From: Candidatus Venteria ishoeyi
GTDB lineage: Bacteria > Pseudomonadota > Gammaproteobacteria > Beggiatoales > Beggiatoaceae
DNA length: 64,000 nucleotides
NCBI RefSeq assembly: GCF_030378065.1
Contig: NZ_JAUCGJ010000001.1
Coordinates: 1 to 64,000, forward strand
Reading direction: 5' to 3'
The position numbers were made by a program, and so were the translations under genes. The stretch's first letter is position 1. Each line of letters begins with the position of its first letter. The notes beneath the pieces were generated by a model. It was not told the DNA's origin, searched no databases, and saw only the letters and a list, made by a program, of their open reading frames with translations. Of the stretch, positions 54,960 to 64,000 are shown piece by piece.

Positions 54960-55256
54960 ATGCCCAGAATCCTGACTTGGCTGTTTTTCTTATTGATATT
55001 TCTGTCAGGGGTTATTTTTACGGTCTATAATCCCCACCCAGTGACGCTGAATTATATTATCGATACCATGCAAGTGCGCTTGGCGGTGTTATTGCTGGTG
55101 AGCTTATTAATCGGTTGTCTTTTAGGGATCTTATTTTCTGCTGCCTGGGTCTTAAAACTGCGTTATCAAAATCGCCGTCTGCGCAAAAATTATCAGCAGG
55201 CAAGTCGCGAAATCGAGCGCCTCAGCACACAACAGCCTGATATTGCCAAGCACTGA
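54960..55256 (+). CDS. lapA: Lipopolysaccharide assembly protein A
   Basis: A 98-residue inner-membrane protein with two membrane helices (about 3-22 and 40-65; DUF1049 family) and a basic coiled tail (RLRKNYQQASREIERL). Works with LapB in control of LPS synthesis via LpxC turnover. AAAAGGAA precedes the ATG; lapB starts 3 nt after the stop. Confidence 0.93.
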   Translation: MPRILTWLFFLLIFLSGVIFTVYNPHPVTLNYIIDTMQVRLAVLLLVSLLIGCLLGILFSAAWVLKLRYQNRRLRKNYQQASREIERLSTQQPDIAKH

Positions 55257-55259
55257 TTT

Positions 55260-56441
55260 ATGGATTTTTCCCTGTTGCTCTGGCTGTTACTGCCAGTAGC
55301 TGCTTTATCAGGGTGGCTGCTGGCTCAGCGGCATTATACGAAAAAGCAATCCGTCAGGGAGTATTTACCTTATCCTGACTATCTGCAAGGTCTCAGTTAT
55401 CTGTTTGATGAACAACATGATAAGGCCATTGAAGTCTTTATCCGCTTGCTGGAAGTCAATAACGATACAGTAGAAACCCATCTGGCTTTAGGTGTATTGT
55501 TTCGCCGCCGTGGCGAAATTGATCGTGCCACTCGCATCCATCAGAATCTGATGGAACGTAATAACCTTCATCCTTCGCAACATGCGCTGGCAATATTAGA
55601 ACTGGCGCATGACTACTTCAGCGCGGGTTTGTTAGACCGCGCTGAAGCCTTATTCTGGAAACTGGTTAAAAATCAGCAATATCGCGCAATCGCTTATCGC
55701 CAACTGCTGCAAATTTATCAGCAGGAACAAGACTGGCAGCAAGCGATTGATACCGCCAAAGCCTTTTCCCGTGATGAAACTATCAAACTGGATGCGGTTA
55801 TTGCGCAATATTATTGTGAACTGGCGCAACAAGCCTACCAAAAACAAGCACAGGAAACGGCATTAAGCCATATTCAACAGGCTTTAGACAGGGATAAGCA
55901 ATGTGTTCGCGCCAGTTTGCTTGAAGGTCGGATTTATTTGGAAATGCGACAGTTTCCTGCGGCTATTAGTGCCTTACAACGGGTTGAGCAACAAAATTCA
56001 AGATTTTTATCAGAAATTTTACAGCCACTGCAACAATGTTTTTGTGAAATAGAAAAGACTGAGCAATTTATTCAATATTTACAGGCAATACTCGAACGTT
56101 ATGCGGGTACCGATACTTTACACCTGTTAGCACAAATCACACTGCGCAGGGAAGGTAAACAAGCAACATTAGAGCTGATACATCAACATATTAATACGAC
56201 ACCCTCATTACAGGGGGTGGCTGATTTAATTCAGTTTGCGCTACCCGATGCCAAAGGGCATTTACATGACGGTTTGTTATTGCTGCAAAAAATCACCCAT
56301 ATCCTGCTGGAAAAACGTCCCTTATACCACTGTCGTGAATGTGGTTTCAGCAGCAAAACACTCTACTGGTATTGTCCTAGTTGTCAGCAATGGAACAGTA
56401 TTTATCCGATACAGGATGCAGAGTATCTGTATAAACATTAA
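55260..56441 (+). CDS. lapB: Lipopolysaccharide assembly protein B
   Basis: Adapts LpxC for FtsH proteolysis and so balances LPS and phospholipid. The 393-residue protein has an N-terminal membrane anchor (LLLWLLLPVAALSGWLLA), about nine TPRs and a C-terminal rubredoxin-like zinc knuckle (YHCRECGFSS...YWYCPSCQQW). Confidence 0.94.
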   Translation: MDFSLLLWLLLPVAALSGWLLAQRHYTKKQSVREYLPYPDYLQGLSYLFDEQHDKAIEVFIRLLEVNNDTVETHLALGVLFRRRGEIDRATRIHQNLMERNNLHPSQHALAILELAHDYFSAGLLDRAEALFWKLVKNQQYRAIAYRQLLQIYQQEQDWQQAIDTAKAFSRDETIKLDAVIAQYYCELAQQAYQKQAQETALSHIQQALDRDKQCVRASLLEGRIYLEMRQFPAAISALQRVEQQNSRFLSEILQPLQQCFCEIEKTEQFIQYLQAILERYAGTDTLHLLAQITLRREGKQATLELIHQHINTTPSLQGVADLIQFALPDAKGHLHDGLLLLQKITHILLEKRPLYHCRECGFSSKTLYWYCPSCQQWNSIYPIQDAEYLYKH

Positions 56442-56477
56442 AAAAATTACCCCAAAATTTATGTAACACCCGTACAT

Positions 56478-56873
56478 TCATAGTTGTCTGGCAAACCAAA
56501 ATCCCACGCCTGCTGCACCAATACATGTGACTAAACTTAACAATATATTTAAAAAAGCCCGTAAATAGTCATCATCCAGTAGTAAATGCAGGGTTTCCAG
56601 GGAAAAGGTGGAAAAAGTGGTGAAACTGCCTAAAAAGCCAATCAGAATAGCAGCGCGCCATTGTGGGCTGAATTCGGGGCCAAGCCGTTCAACTAAATAA
56701 ACCGCGAGAAATCCCATCAAAAAAGAACCGATGATATTCACAGCCAAAGTACCATAGGGAAAACCACGGCCCAGCCAGTGATAGATACTGGTTGACACCC
56801 AAAAGCGGGTAACCGCTCCCAGCGCGCCGCCACAAGCAATCACAAGTAGTTGGGGGAAAATCATATTTGACAT
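56478..56873 (-). CDS. crcB: Fluoride ion channel CrcB/Fluc
   Basis: A 131-residue four-helix membrane protein forming dual-topology homodimers that expel fluoride. Conserved GGALGAVTRFWVS and GFLGSFTTFSTFSLE (Phe-box and sodium site region) are visible. No fluoride riboswitch was recognised upstream. Convergent with lapB. Confidence 0.93.
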   Translation of the reverse strand: MSNMIFPQLLVIACGGALGAVTRFWVSTSIYHWLGRGFPYGTLAVNIIGSFLMGFLAVYLVERLGPEFSPQWRAAILIGFLGSFTTFSTFSLETLHLLLDDDYLRAFLNILLSLVTCIGAAGVGFWFARQL

Positions 56874-57216
56874 AAGTGCTTTACATAGACAAAATTTAGC
56901 ATTTAATGAGCTACTAACTTAGCTGAAATATAGATTTTCAGGTAAATAATTTCCCGACACCAATTGTCCCAGACATATTACCAGCCCTCAATTTGGAAAT
57001 TTAAGATCTGAAAATCTAAGTACCCAAGCATAATTACTATAACATTCCGTTCTTGAATTCATGAAGCTTTACACAGAATAAATGTTAATACACTACCTAC
57101 TTATAGCTAATATAATGTACTTCAGCAGCAAGCTTCTCAAGCTGTGGCATTATATCAGTCAACTCTTTACAGTATAAGCAATTATGCTGACTTCCCACCT
57201 ATTTAGGGCGTTTATT
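56874..57216. other. AT-rich divergent region before the secreted LRR gene
   Basis: No gene. A TATAAT-like hexamer at 57111-57116 could be a -10 box for the LRR gene; no clear -35. The crcB promoter is presumably also here. Confidence 0.3.
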
Positions 57217-59919
57217 ATGGATAATTACTTAAGGTATTTTTTTGGCCTTATTTTCGTATGTTTTATGACGGCAAGTCATGCGCAAAGCAACTGTCAAAAT
57301 ACAAATTTGACGGGCATAGCAACCCAGGAATGTGAAGCATTACTGTCCTTTTATCACAGTAGCAATGGTGAGCAGTGGCTGAAACAGGATAACTGGAACA
57401 CGACAGAAGCTTGTTCAAATTGGTATGGCCTGGAAGTGGAAGACGGTCATGTCATCAGTATTGAGTTGGAAGCTAATAACTTAACGGGTATTTTAACCCC
57501 GGATTTGGCGATGTTGCCGCAATTAAGTTATCTATCATTGTCGGAAAACCGTATTACCGGTACCATTCCACCAGAATTAGGTACTTTATCAGCATTATCC
57601 GGCTTATATCTGAGTGGAAACCAATTTGAAGGTGAATTTCCCCTTCAATTGACCGACTTGAGTCAGTTACTGTCATTGTATGTATCAGACAACCAATTAA
57701 CAGGTTTAATTCCTCCAGAATTAAGCACATTACCCAAATTGCGGTATTTACGCTTAAATAACAATCTGTTTCATGGGGAAATTCCCAAAGAACTCGCACA
57801 AATTCAGACATTAAAAACCTTAGCTTTATATGATAATTTATTAACAGGAAGTATCCCCAGAGAACTGGCACTACTGGAAAACCTTGAGTTTTTATTATTA
57901 TTTAACAACCGTTTAACGGGGGAAATTCCTGCTGAATTAGGTCAACTGAACAAGCTGCAATGGCTGGATCTAGAAGTGAATCAACTGTCCGGAGAGATTC
58001 CACCTGAACTGGGTAACTTATCCAGCCTGACACGTCTGGATCTCGATCATAATTTATTGGTTGGTACACTGCCGATAGAGTTGGCCAAGTTATCCAATTT
58101 AACCGATTTATATATTAAGAAAAATCAGTTAACCGGAATCCTGCCCCCTGAATATAGCCAAATGACCAAACTGAAAAAAATCTATTTACAAAGCAATGAC
58201 TTTACAGGGCCTTTACCCGAGCAATGGTCTAGTATGCAGGATTTATTATGGCTTAATTTATCCGATAATCATTTTACAGGCACAATTCCCCAGACATTCT
58301 CACAGTTAAGCAAACTGGAACGCTTATATCTGGCAAATAATCAATTAACCGGGATCTTGCCCGTTGAATTGATGCAGCTTACCGCACTGGAAGCTGAGAC
58401 TGGCTTTAATATTGCGCGTAATGCTTTATTCACCACTGATCCGCAATTACAGGATTTTATCACACAGAAAAGTACAACATGGTTATCCATGCAGGCCATC
58501 GCACCAAGCGATATAAGCGTATTGGGTGTTACGGGTAGTAGTGTTACACTGAGCTGGACAGCACCTAATAGCTACGCGCCTTATGATGGCTTTTATCGTA
58601 TTCAATATGCAACCGAACCGGGTGGCCCTTATCTGCTTAATGGTGGCAGCGTGACTAATAAACGCCAGACGACTCACACAATCAACAACCTGCTGCCAGA
58701 AACAAGCTATTATTTTGTACTTGAAACCTATACCCTGCCTAATGAGCCTCAGCGCAATACTATCATCAGCGCAAGTAGCAGCGAAGTCAATGCAACCACC
58801 CCCTCTCTGGCACAAATTGCAGGCAATTTTCATATTGCAGCTTTAACAGAGAACACCCTAATGCGTGATTTAAGTTTTCATGGCAATATGGGCGTTTTTG
58901 ACGTTAATAACGAAGGGGGCCTATTTAGCTTAAGTGTACAGCGTGAAGGTGACCTGACAGGCTCGGCAAGTATTGATTATTACTTTACTCCAGCTACTGC
59001 TGATGAAGGCGATGATTTTTTATCGCAAACAGAAGATGAAGAATACACGGCAACATTACTATTTGCTGCGGGAGAACAAGAAAAATCTGTACAAATTCAG
59101 ATTATTGATGATGGAGAAGCAGAAGAAAGCGAGTATTTCCGGTTTTTCCTGAGTAATCCCAGCACCGGAATGAAAGTCATTGATGATACACTGATTTTTC
59201 ATGTTCTGCCAAATGAACTGCGTCCGGAAATTGAAACTGAAGAAACTGAAATTACGATGTATCCGGGCCAACTGCGCTCACTTATATTCAATGGTGGTAC
59301 AGGTAAACGCTTGATACACCAGCCATCTGATCCGGACATACTGGAAACTAAAGACTATGATGGTGGTGATATTCTAAGCCTGATTGGCAAACAAGTGGGA
59401 AGTACGCAAATTATTCTGGAAGATGAAAACACCCCGCCAGAGCTTATACAATTAAATATTGTGGTTGCTATCCAACCACAAAAAATGTATGACCCAGGCA
59501 GACCCGATACAGTATTTAACTTTCCTAAAAACAAGGTTGATTTAATACAGCCCATGTATGTCCCTGATACAGATGATGCCCAGGAATCCTTACCCATACT
59601 TTTTGTTATCAAGCTAGGTGATCGCTTTTTAGGGGTTAAAAATATCGCCACTTGCCAAAGGGAAGCTGGATGTCCATCAGCTTATCAACTCAGTTATATT
59701 GATGATGATTTAGCCGGTCAGATGTTTTTTCATAAAAGAGTCTTACATGAAAGCCTGGATTTCAGTGAAGACTTATCCAATGTGAGCGGATTCGATTTAA
59801 ATAATCTGGATTTATCCAGTATTGATGAAAACTTATCTGTGGATGTATTTATGGGTTATGGAAAAGATAACAATGAAACATTGATATGGACTTGGTATCA
59901 GGTCAATATTCATGACTGA
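57217..59919 (+). CDS. Secreted LRR - fibronectin III - Calx-beta protein
   Basis: A 900-residue exported protein. Signal peptide (about 1-23, ending SHAQS); an LRR cap with CEALLSFYHSSNGEQWL and a Cys pair; about fourteen plant-receptor-like 24-residue repeats (NxLTGxIPxELxxLxxLxxLxL, to about residue 400); an FN3 domain (about 430-540: SSVTLSWTAPNS); a Calx-beta domain (about 560-660: DEGDDFL, DDGEAEESEYF); and an unrecognised acidic C-terminus. Likely a surface or extracellular adhesion or binding protein; no anchor was seen. The ATG at 57217 gives the best signal peptide. recB starts 2 nt after its stop. Confidence 0.85.
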   Translation: MDNYLRYFFGLIFVCFMTASHAQSNCQNTNLTGIATQECEALLSFYHSSNGEQWLKQDNWNTTEACSNWYGLEVEDGHVISIELEANNLTGILTPDLAMLPQLSYLSLSENRITGTIPPELGTLSALSGLYLSGNQFEGEFPLQLTDLSQLLSLYVSDNQLTGLIPPELSTLPKLRYLRLNNNLFHGEIPKELAQIQTLKTLALYDNLLTGSIPRELALLENLEFLLLFNNRLTGEIPAELGQLNKLQWLDLEVNQLSGEIPPELGNLSSLTRLDLDHNLLVGTLPIELAKLSNLTDLYIKKNQLTGILPPEYSQMTKLKKIYLQSNDFTGPLPEQWSSMQDLLWLNLSDNHFTGTIPQTFSQLSKLERLYLANNQLTGILPVELMQLTALEAETGFNIARNALFTTDPQLQDFITQKSTTWLSMQAIAPSDISVLGVTGSSVTLSWTAPNSYAPYDGFYRIQYATEPGGPYLLNGGSVTNKRQTTHTINNLLPETSYYFVLETYTLPNEPQRNTIISASSSEVNATTPSLAQIAGNFHIAALTENTLMRDLSFHGNMGVFDVNNEGGLFSLSVQREGDLTGSASIDYYFTPATADEGDDFLSQTEDEEYTATLLFAAGEQEKSVQIQIIDDGEAEESEYFRFFLSNPSTGMKVIDDTLIFHVLPNELRPEIETEETEITMYPGQLRSLIFNGGTGKRLIHQPSDPDILETKDYDGGDILSLIGKQVGSTQIILEDENTPPELIQLNIVVAIQPQKMYDPGRPDTVFNFPKNKVDLIQPMYVPDTDDAQESLPILFVIKLGDRFLGVKNIATCQREAGCPSAYQLSYIDDDLAGQMFFHKRVLHESLDFSEDLSNVSGFDLNNLDLSSIDENLSVDVFMGYGKDNNETLIWTWYQVNIHD

Positions 59920-59921
59920 TT

Positions 59922-62900
59922 ATGCAAACTTTTGATCCCGTTTACAGCCAGCTCAATGGCATTAATCTGATTGAAGCCAGCGCAGGCACCGGTAAGACTT
60001 ATACCATCGCCACCCTGGTGCTACGTTTATTGCTGGAACAGCATCTGGACATTCAGCAGATACTGGTGGTGACTTTTACCGAAAGCGCCACTGCCGAATT
60101 GCGTGACCGGGTGCGGCATAAAATTGTTGAAGCACTGGCACATTTAAATGCAGATTTTTATGGCAGCGAGAGTATCGCTGTCAAACCGGATGAGACCTTA
60201 TCTGCGATTCTGGCGCAGCAAAAGAATACCGCACTGTGTCGCAAACGCCTGGAAAAAGCCCTGCATCATTTTGATGAAGCCGCGATTTATACCATTCATG
60301 GCTTTTGTCAGCGCATGTTGCTGGAAAATGCCTTTGAAAGCGGCATTCTGTTTGGCACGGAATTACTTAAAGATCAAAGTGATTTGCTGGAAGAAATCGT
60401 GCTGGATTTCTGGCGTATTCATTTTTATCCTGATACTGATCCACAGTTTCTTGATTATTTGATGGGTCGGGGTTACGGCCCGGAAAAGCTGACAAAATTT
60501 TTGCGGGGCAAGCTCGGGCAGGCGTTCTTAAAACGCATTCCTGAATTAAACACTGAATCATCGACCGAGCTGCTGGATAAAGATGCAGAAGCAGATTTAT
60601 TACAGGCCTATATCACGGCTTTTGAAGAGATGCGCCAGAGTTGGCCAGTGGTGGAAGTTCAGGTCATGAAGCTGTTATTACAGCACCCGGATCTCAGTCG
60701 TAATAAATATCGGATAACCTCCCTGCAAAACTGGCAGGTGGCAATGCAGCAATTATGCGCTTTAGCGCATCCACCCATACAGGTTTTTGAAAAATTTGCC
60801 CAGTTTACGAATAACAAACTTCAGGAAGGTACTAAAAAAAATGGGCAAACACCGGAGCACGTATTTTTTGATTTATGCGATAGTGTGCTGGAAACCCGCG
60901 AGGCCTTGCTGGAAGCGTATACTCAGCGTGAGTTGTGGTTAAAGCATCAGTTATTTGATTATGCGGAAGCTGAGTTTAAAAAACGTAAACATGTGTTGCA
61001 CCAGCAAAGTTTTGATGATTTGCTGCAAAATTTGTATTTTGCATTAGTTGGTGAGCATGGTGCAGCCTTGGCGGAGGCAATACGCAAGCAGTATGCGGCG
61101 GCTTTGATCGATGAGTTCCAGGATACTGACCCGTTGCAATATGCCATTTTTCAGCATTTATTTCCGGCAGATGCGCAACAGGCACACAGTCTGTTTTTAA
61201 TCGGTGATCCCAAGCAGGCGATTTACAGTTTTCGTGGCGCGGATATTTTTACTTATTTAAGCGCAGCCAATGATGCGCATCAGCGTTATACACTGGATAC
61301 CAATTGGCGTTCTAAAGCTGCGTTGATTGCGGCGGTTAATCAATTATTTGGCAGGGAAAATCCATTCTTACTGGAGGAAATCCAGTTTCGCCCGGTGAAT
61401 GCGCCACAGTCTGCCTCGAAAAAATCTATTACCAAAAAGCCGTCTGCGGCAATGACGCTGTGGTTTACAGAACGTGTGGCAGCCCGACAAAAAGATAAAA
61501 AACCGATTGATAAAAAATGGGCCAAACGTTTTTTACCGGAACGGGTGGCGGGGGAAATCCTGCGTTTACTGAATGAATCCGATAATGGTGCGGAGGAAGC
61601 GGTGATGGCGGGGGACATTGCCGTGCTGGTGCGTAGTAATCAGCAGGCAATAGAAATGCAGGCAGCGTTGCAGCAGCACCGCATTCCCAGTGTCTTATAC
61701 AGTCGGGAAAGTCTGTTTGCCAGTCATGAAGTGGTTGAAATGCTGCATTTAATGGCGGCGATACTGGAACCCTGGCATGAACGACGTTTGCGCACGGCCT
61801 TAGCCACTGATTTGTTAGGCGTGGATGGGAACGCTCTGGAGGCTTTGGCGGATCAGGAAGCCGTGTGGGAGCGGTGGTTGTTTTCGTTTCAGCACTGGCA
61901 TGAGCGTTGGCATCAGCATGGTTTTATCCAGATGTTCCGCAACCTGTTACAGCAACAACACATCGCCGAGCGTTTGTTGCAATATCCCGATGGTGAGCGC
62001 CGCCTGACCAATTTACTGCATTTAAGCGAGGTGCTGCAACAAGCTTCAACGCAGCCGCAGCGCGGTATGCATCAGCTTTATCAATGGCTGACACAACAAA
62101 GCCAGCAACGCCCTGATGATGATGTCTATCAATTGCGGCTGGAAAGTGATGCGGCAGCAGTGAAGCTGGTGACAATTCATAAAAGTAAGGGGCTGGAATA
62201 TCCTGTCGTATTTGTACCGTTTGCCTGGGATGGGCTGTTGCGGGCGGGTAAAGATGAAATCTGCGTGTTTCATGACAGAGATAATGCACAACGGATGCTG
62301 GATTTAGGCTCGGAAGATTTGCAAGCACATCAAAATCAGGCCGAACATGAAGAACAGGCAGAAAATTTGCGCCTGCTTTATGTTGCCATCACCCGCGCCA
62401 AGCACCATTGTTATCTGGTTTGGGGCGCGTTTAAGGATGCTCAGACCTCTGCTTTGGGACATTTGCTGCATGGCAGTGACGCTAATATTATTCAGACCCC
62501 GGATACTGAGCTGCGCCAGGACTTAGACAGGTTGGCAGCAAATTCCCAAGGCTGTATTCAGGTAAACGATCTACCGCAAGCCAATGTCCAGGCAGCCAGT
62601 TATTATCCGGTTAATTTAGAACAGCAGCCAGTACTGGAAGCACGCCCGTTTTCGGGGAAAATACCACTGCCCTGGTCATTTGCCAGTTTTACGGCCCTGG
62701 TGGTAGCAGAAGGCCATACCCAGCAGAACAATGCCCAGGATAATAGTGAATATCAGGTTGATGAGCGCCTGCAACGCACCGGAGAAACAAGCAGCGGCAT
62801 TGCCACAGGCGAAACAAAGCAGGTTGACGGTAGTCTCAGCCTTGTAGAAGAAACAGGATGTGCTAACAGCCCACATCCGGCTTTCTTATTTCCAGCAGGT

Positions 62901-63632
62901 GCTAATGCCGGAAATTTTTTGCACGAACTGCTGGAGCACTTAAATTTTAACCGCTGGCAGGCAGATAATGACCCCGGTTTGTTTTTGCACCTACTACAAG
63001 CTTATGGCTTTGCTGAAGAACTGGAAGCCGCCTTATATCAGTGGCTTGATGCCATCTTAAATACACCACTGGAGCAAGCTGAAAACACAGCAGAAAACAG
63101 CGGGGAAACGCCATTAACATTAGCGCAATTAAATAACCAACAGCGTTTGAATGAATTGGAATTTTATTTTCCACTGGCAAAAATTAATACCCGGAGCTTA
63201 TATCATATCCTCCATCCTGTCTGGCAACAACACTGGTCAAAAACTTTTGCCATGCCGCCAGAATTTCCGCCGCTGGAAGGTTTTATGATGGGGTTTATTG
63301 ATCTGGTATTTGAGTGGCAGGGGCGGTTTTATCTGGTGGATTACAAATCCAACAGGCTGGGTGAAGATATTGCGGATTATCACCAGGATCGCTTACTTGC
63401 AGCCATGCAGGAAAAACATTATTTATTGCAATACCATATTTATACGGTTGCCCTGCACCGCTATCTGCAACAGCGTATTGCTGATTATCATTATGATACC
63501 CATTTTGGCGGGGTGTATTATCTATTCCTGCGCGGTATGCGACCTGATTTGGGCGCTGACTATGGCATATTTCAGGATCGCCCGGAGCTGGAGTTGATTG
63601 AGCAGTTAAGCGAATACTTTGCGCAAGAATGA
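59922..63632 (+). CDS. recB: Exodeoxyribonuclease V beta subunit
   Basis: The 3'-5' helicase and nuclease subunit of RecBCD, for double-strand-break repair and degradation of linear DNA. The 1236-residue protein has Walker A LIEASAGTGKTYTIATLV, UvrD-type motifs LFLIGDPKQAIYSFRGAD and VTIHKSKGLEYPVVFVPF, and the C-terminal nuclease site GFIDLVFEWQGRFYLVDYKS. All key motifs appear intact. recC and recD are not in the window; the upstream LRR gene only 2 nt away is an unusual neighbour. Confidence 0.96.
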   Translation: MQTFDPVYSQLNGINLIEASAGTGKTYTIATLVLRLLLEQHLDIQQILVVTFTESATAELRDRVRHKIVEALAHLNADFYGSESIAVKPDETLSAILAQQKNTALCRKRLEKALHHFDEAAIYTIHGFCQRMLLENAFESGILFGTELLKDQSDLLEEIVLDFWRIHFYPDTDPQFLDYLMGRGYGPEKLTKFLRGKLGQAFLKRIPELNTESSTELLDKDAEADLLQAYITAFEEMRQSWPVVEVQVMKLLLQHPDLSRNKYRITSLQNWQVAMQQLCALAHPPIQVFEKFAQFTNNKLQEGTKKNGQTPEHVFFDLCDSVLETREALLEAYTQRELWLKHQLFDYAEAEFKKRKHVLHQQSFDDLLQNLYFALVGEHGAALAEAIRKQYAAALIDEFQDTDPLQYAIFQHLFPADAQQAHSLFLIGDPKQAIYSFRGADIFTYLSAANDAHQRYTLDTNWRSKAALIAAVNQLFGRENPFLLEEIQFRPVNAPQSASKKSITKKPSAAMTLWFTERVAARQKDKKPIDKKWAKRFLPERVAGEILRLLNESDNGAEEAVMAGDIAVLVRSNQQAIEMQAALQQHRIPSVLYSRESLFASHEVVEMLHLMAAILEPWHERRLRTALATDLLGVDGNALEALADQEAVWERWLFSFQHWHERWHQHGFIQMFRNLLQQQHIAERLLQYPDGERRLTNLLHLSEVLQQASTQPQRGMHQLYQWLTQQSQQRPDDDVYQLRLESDAAAVKLVTIHKSKGLEYPVVFVPFAWDGLLRAGKDEICVFHDRDNAQRMLDLGSEDLQAHQNQAEHEEQAENLRLLYVAITRAKHHCYLVWGAFKDAQTSALGHLLHGSDANIIQTPDTELRQDLDRLAANSQGCIQVNDLPQANVQAASYYPVNLEQQPVLEARPFSGKIPLPWSFASFTALVVAEGHTQQNNAQDNSEYQVDERLQRTGETSSGIATGETKQVDGSLSLVEETGCANSPHPAFLFPAGANAGNFLHELLEHLNFNRWQADNDPGLFLHLLQAYGFAEELEAALYQWLDAILNTPLEQAENTAENSGETPLTLAQLNNQQRLNELEFYFPLAKINTRSLYHILHPVWQQHWSKTFAMPPEFPPLEGFMMGFIDLVFEWQGRFYLVDYKSNRLGEDIADYHQDRLLAAMQEKHYLLQYHIYTVALHRYLQQRIADYHYDTHFGGVYYLFLRGMRPDLGADYGIFQDRPELELIEQLSEYFAQE

Positions 63633-63639
63633 GAGGTAG

Positions 63640-63665
63640 GGTGGAATAGCACAGCATATTCCACC
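63640..63665. repeat. Hairpin after recB
   Basis: GGTGGAATA and TATTCCACC pair around GCACAGCA, 8 bp past the recB stop. The pattern GGTGnAT-AAGCACAGC-ATnCACC resembles the hairpin at 40452-40477. It is a repeat of wide type and a possible terminator. Confidence 0.5.
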
Positions 63666-63748
63666 ATTTCCCTTCGCTGCTGTTTTCCTGAGTTGACTTC
63701 CAGTATGATGTCAAAATCTATCGTATTTATGAGCAAAGGAGCAGGCAT

Positions 63749-64000
63749 ATGGTTCAGGTTAAAGTGCCACCATTAGCAGAGTCACTGACAGAAGCGGTGG
63801 TGATGGAATGGGTGAAGCAACCGGGAGACTGGGTCAAAGCCGATGAAAAACTGGTTGATCTGGAAACCGATAAAATTGTACTGGAAGTGGTAGCGCCACA
63901 AACCGGGCGTTTAAACAAAATCCTGAAACCTAAAGATACGGTGGTGGGTAGTGAAGAGGTGCTGGCAGAGATTATTGCCCAGGCACCGCCCACAGAGGCT
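63749..64000 (+). CDS. sucB: Dihydrolipoyl succinyltransferase (2-oxoglutarate dehydrogenase E2), 5' part
   Basis: The window ends after 84 codons. The visible N-terminus MVQVKVPPLAESLTEAVV is a lipoyl domain with the lipoylated lysine in LETDKIVLEV. The residue pattern fits OdhB/SucB better than pyruvate dehydrogenase E2, but a second lipoyl domain or other identity cannot be excluded. AAAGGAG stands before the ATG. sucA does not precede it; recB does. Confidence 0.85.
   Translation, partial: MVQVKVPPLAESLTEAVVMEWVKQPGDWVKADEKLVDLETDKIVLEVVAPQTGRLNKILKPKDTVVGSEEVLAEIIAQAPPTEA

Noticed and set aside
56874-57000. Fluoride riboswitch expected upstream of crcB
   Set aside because: No GGCGATGG-type core or matching pseudoknot partner was found on the minus strand before the start codon.

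Overview
The window reads as chromosome of a free-living Gram-negative gammaproteobacterium. The evidence is gene order: kdsC-lptC-lptA-lptB-rpoN-hpf, tyrA...aroA-cmk-rpsA-ihfB-lapA-lapB, rlmN-pilF-rodZ-ispG, epmB/efp and pilS-pilR are all gammaproteobacterial neighbourhoods. Multihaem cytochromes, a DsrC/TusE-type sulfur-relay protein, type IV pilus regulators, cyanobacteria-like DUF928 proteins and many small palindromic elements would fit a sulfur-oxidising Thiotrichales/Beggiatoaceae-type bacterium. That assignment is inference; no rRNA, tRNA or CRISPR was seen.

Layout. 1-8.5 kb: leuA; an exported DUF3352-like protein ending in a pilin-like segment; a small membrane protein; the EF-P modification pair epmB/efp (divergent); rpiA with an S24-peptidase-like gene. 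8.5-15.5 kb, minus strand: pilR-pilS, then a coupled cluster of an SDR epimerase, a leucine-rich-repeat protein and a lipoprotein, plus a PIN-domain/membrane-protein pair. 15.6-20.5 kb, plus strand: a 1243-residue protein fusing a degenerate hybrid histidine kinase to a Nudix hydrolase and a thiamine-phosphate-synthase-like domain, then an EndoU-like exported protein. 20.5-24.5 kb, minus strand: an 18-haem NHL cytochrome and a tri-haem cytochrome in one operon. 24.5-25.2 kb: a graveyard of a transposase fragment and an hsdR fragment.

25.2-29.6 kb, minus strand: the LPS transport/KDO/sigma-54 operon. 29.7-32.4 kb: thiD and two DUF928 paralogues. 32.5-36.4 kb, minus strand: a DedA-PAP2-LssY protein with an apparently dead phosphatase, thioredoxin, a small conserved protein and a DsrC/TusE-like protein. 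36.5-40.4 kb: an orphan ABC permease followed by a zinc-ribbon/FHA protein and a Ser/Thr kinase. 40.8-42.4 kb: rnhB, an unknown gene and dksA. 42.7-56.4 kb, plus strand: rlmN-pilF-rodZ-ispG-tyrA, then argG, a small heat-shock gene, aroA-cmk-rpsA-ihfB-lapA-lapB. 56.5-64 kb: crcB, a secreted LRR/FN3/Calx-beta protein, recB and the 5' end of sucB.

Between genes the most striking signal is two families of short non-coding inverted-repeat elements. Family A is 159 bp, flanked by CTAG, and ends in GAGGCTGTCCGAGAAC. Family B is 158 bp, flanked by TTA, and ends in GGAGTGAG. Intact, deleted, nested and footprint copies are all present; one 13-bp family A footprint breaks the hsdR relic. Simpler hairpins, many probably terminators, punctuate the rest. 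Base composition was not computed.
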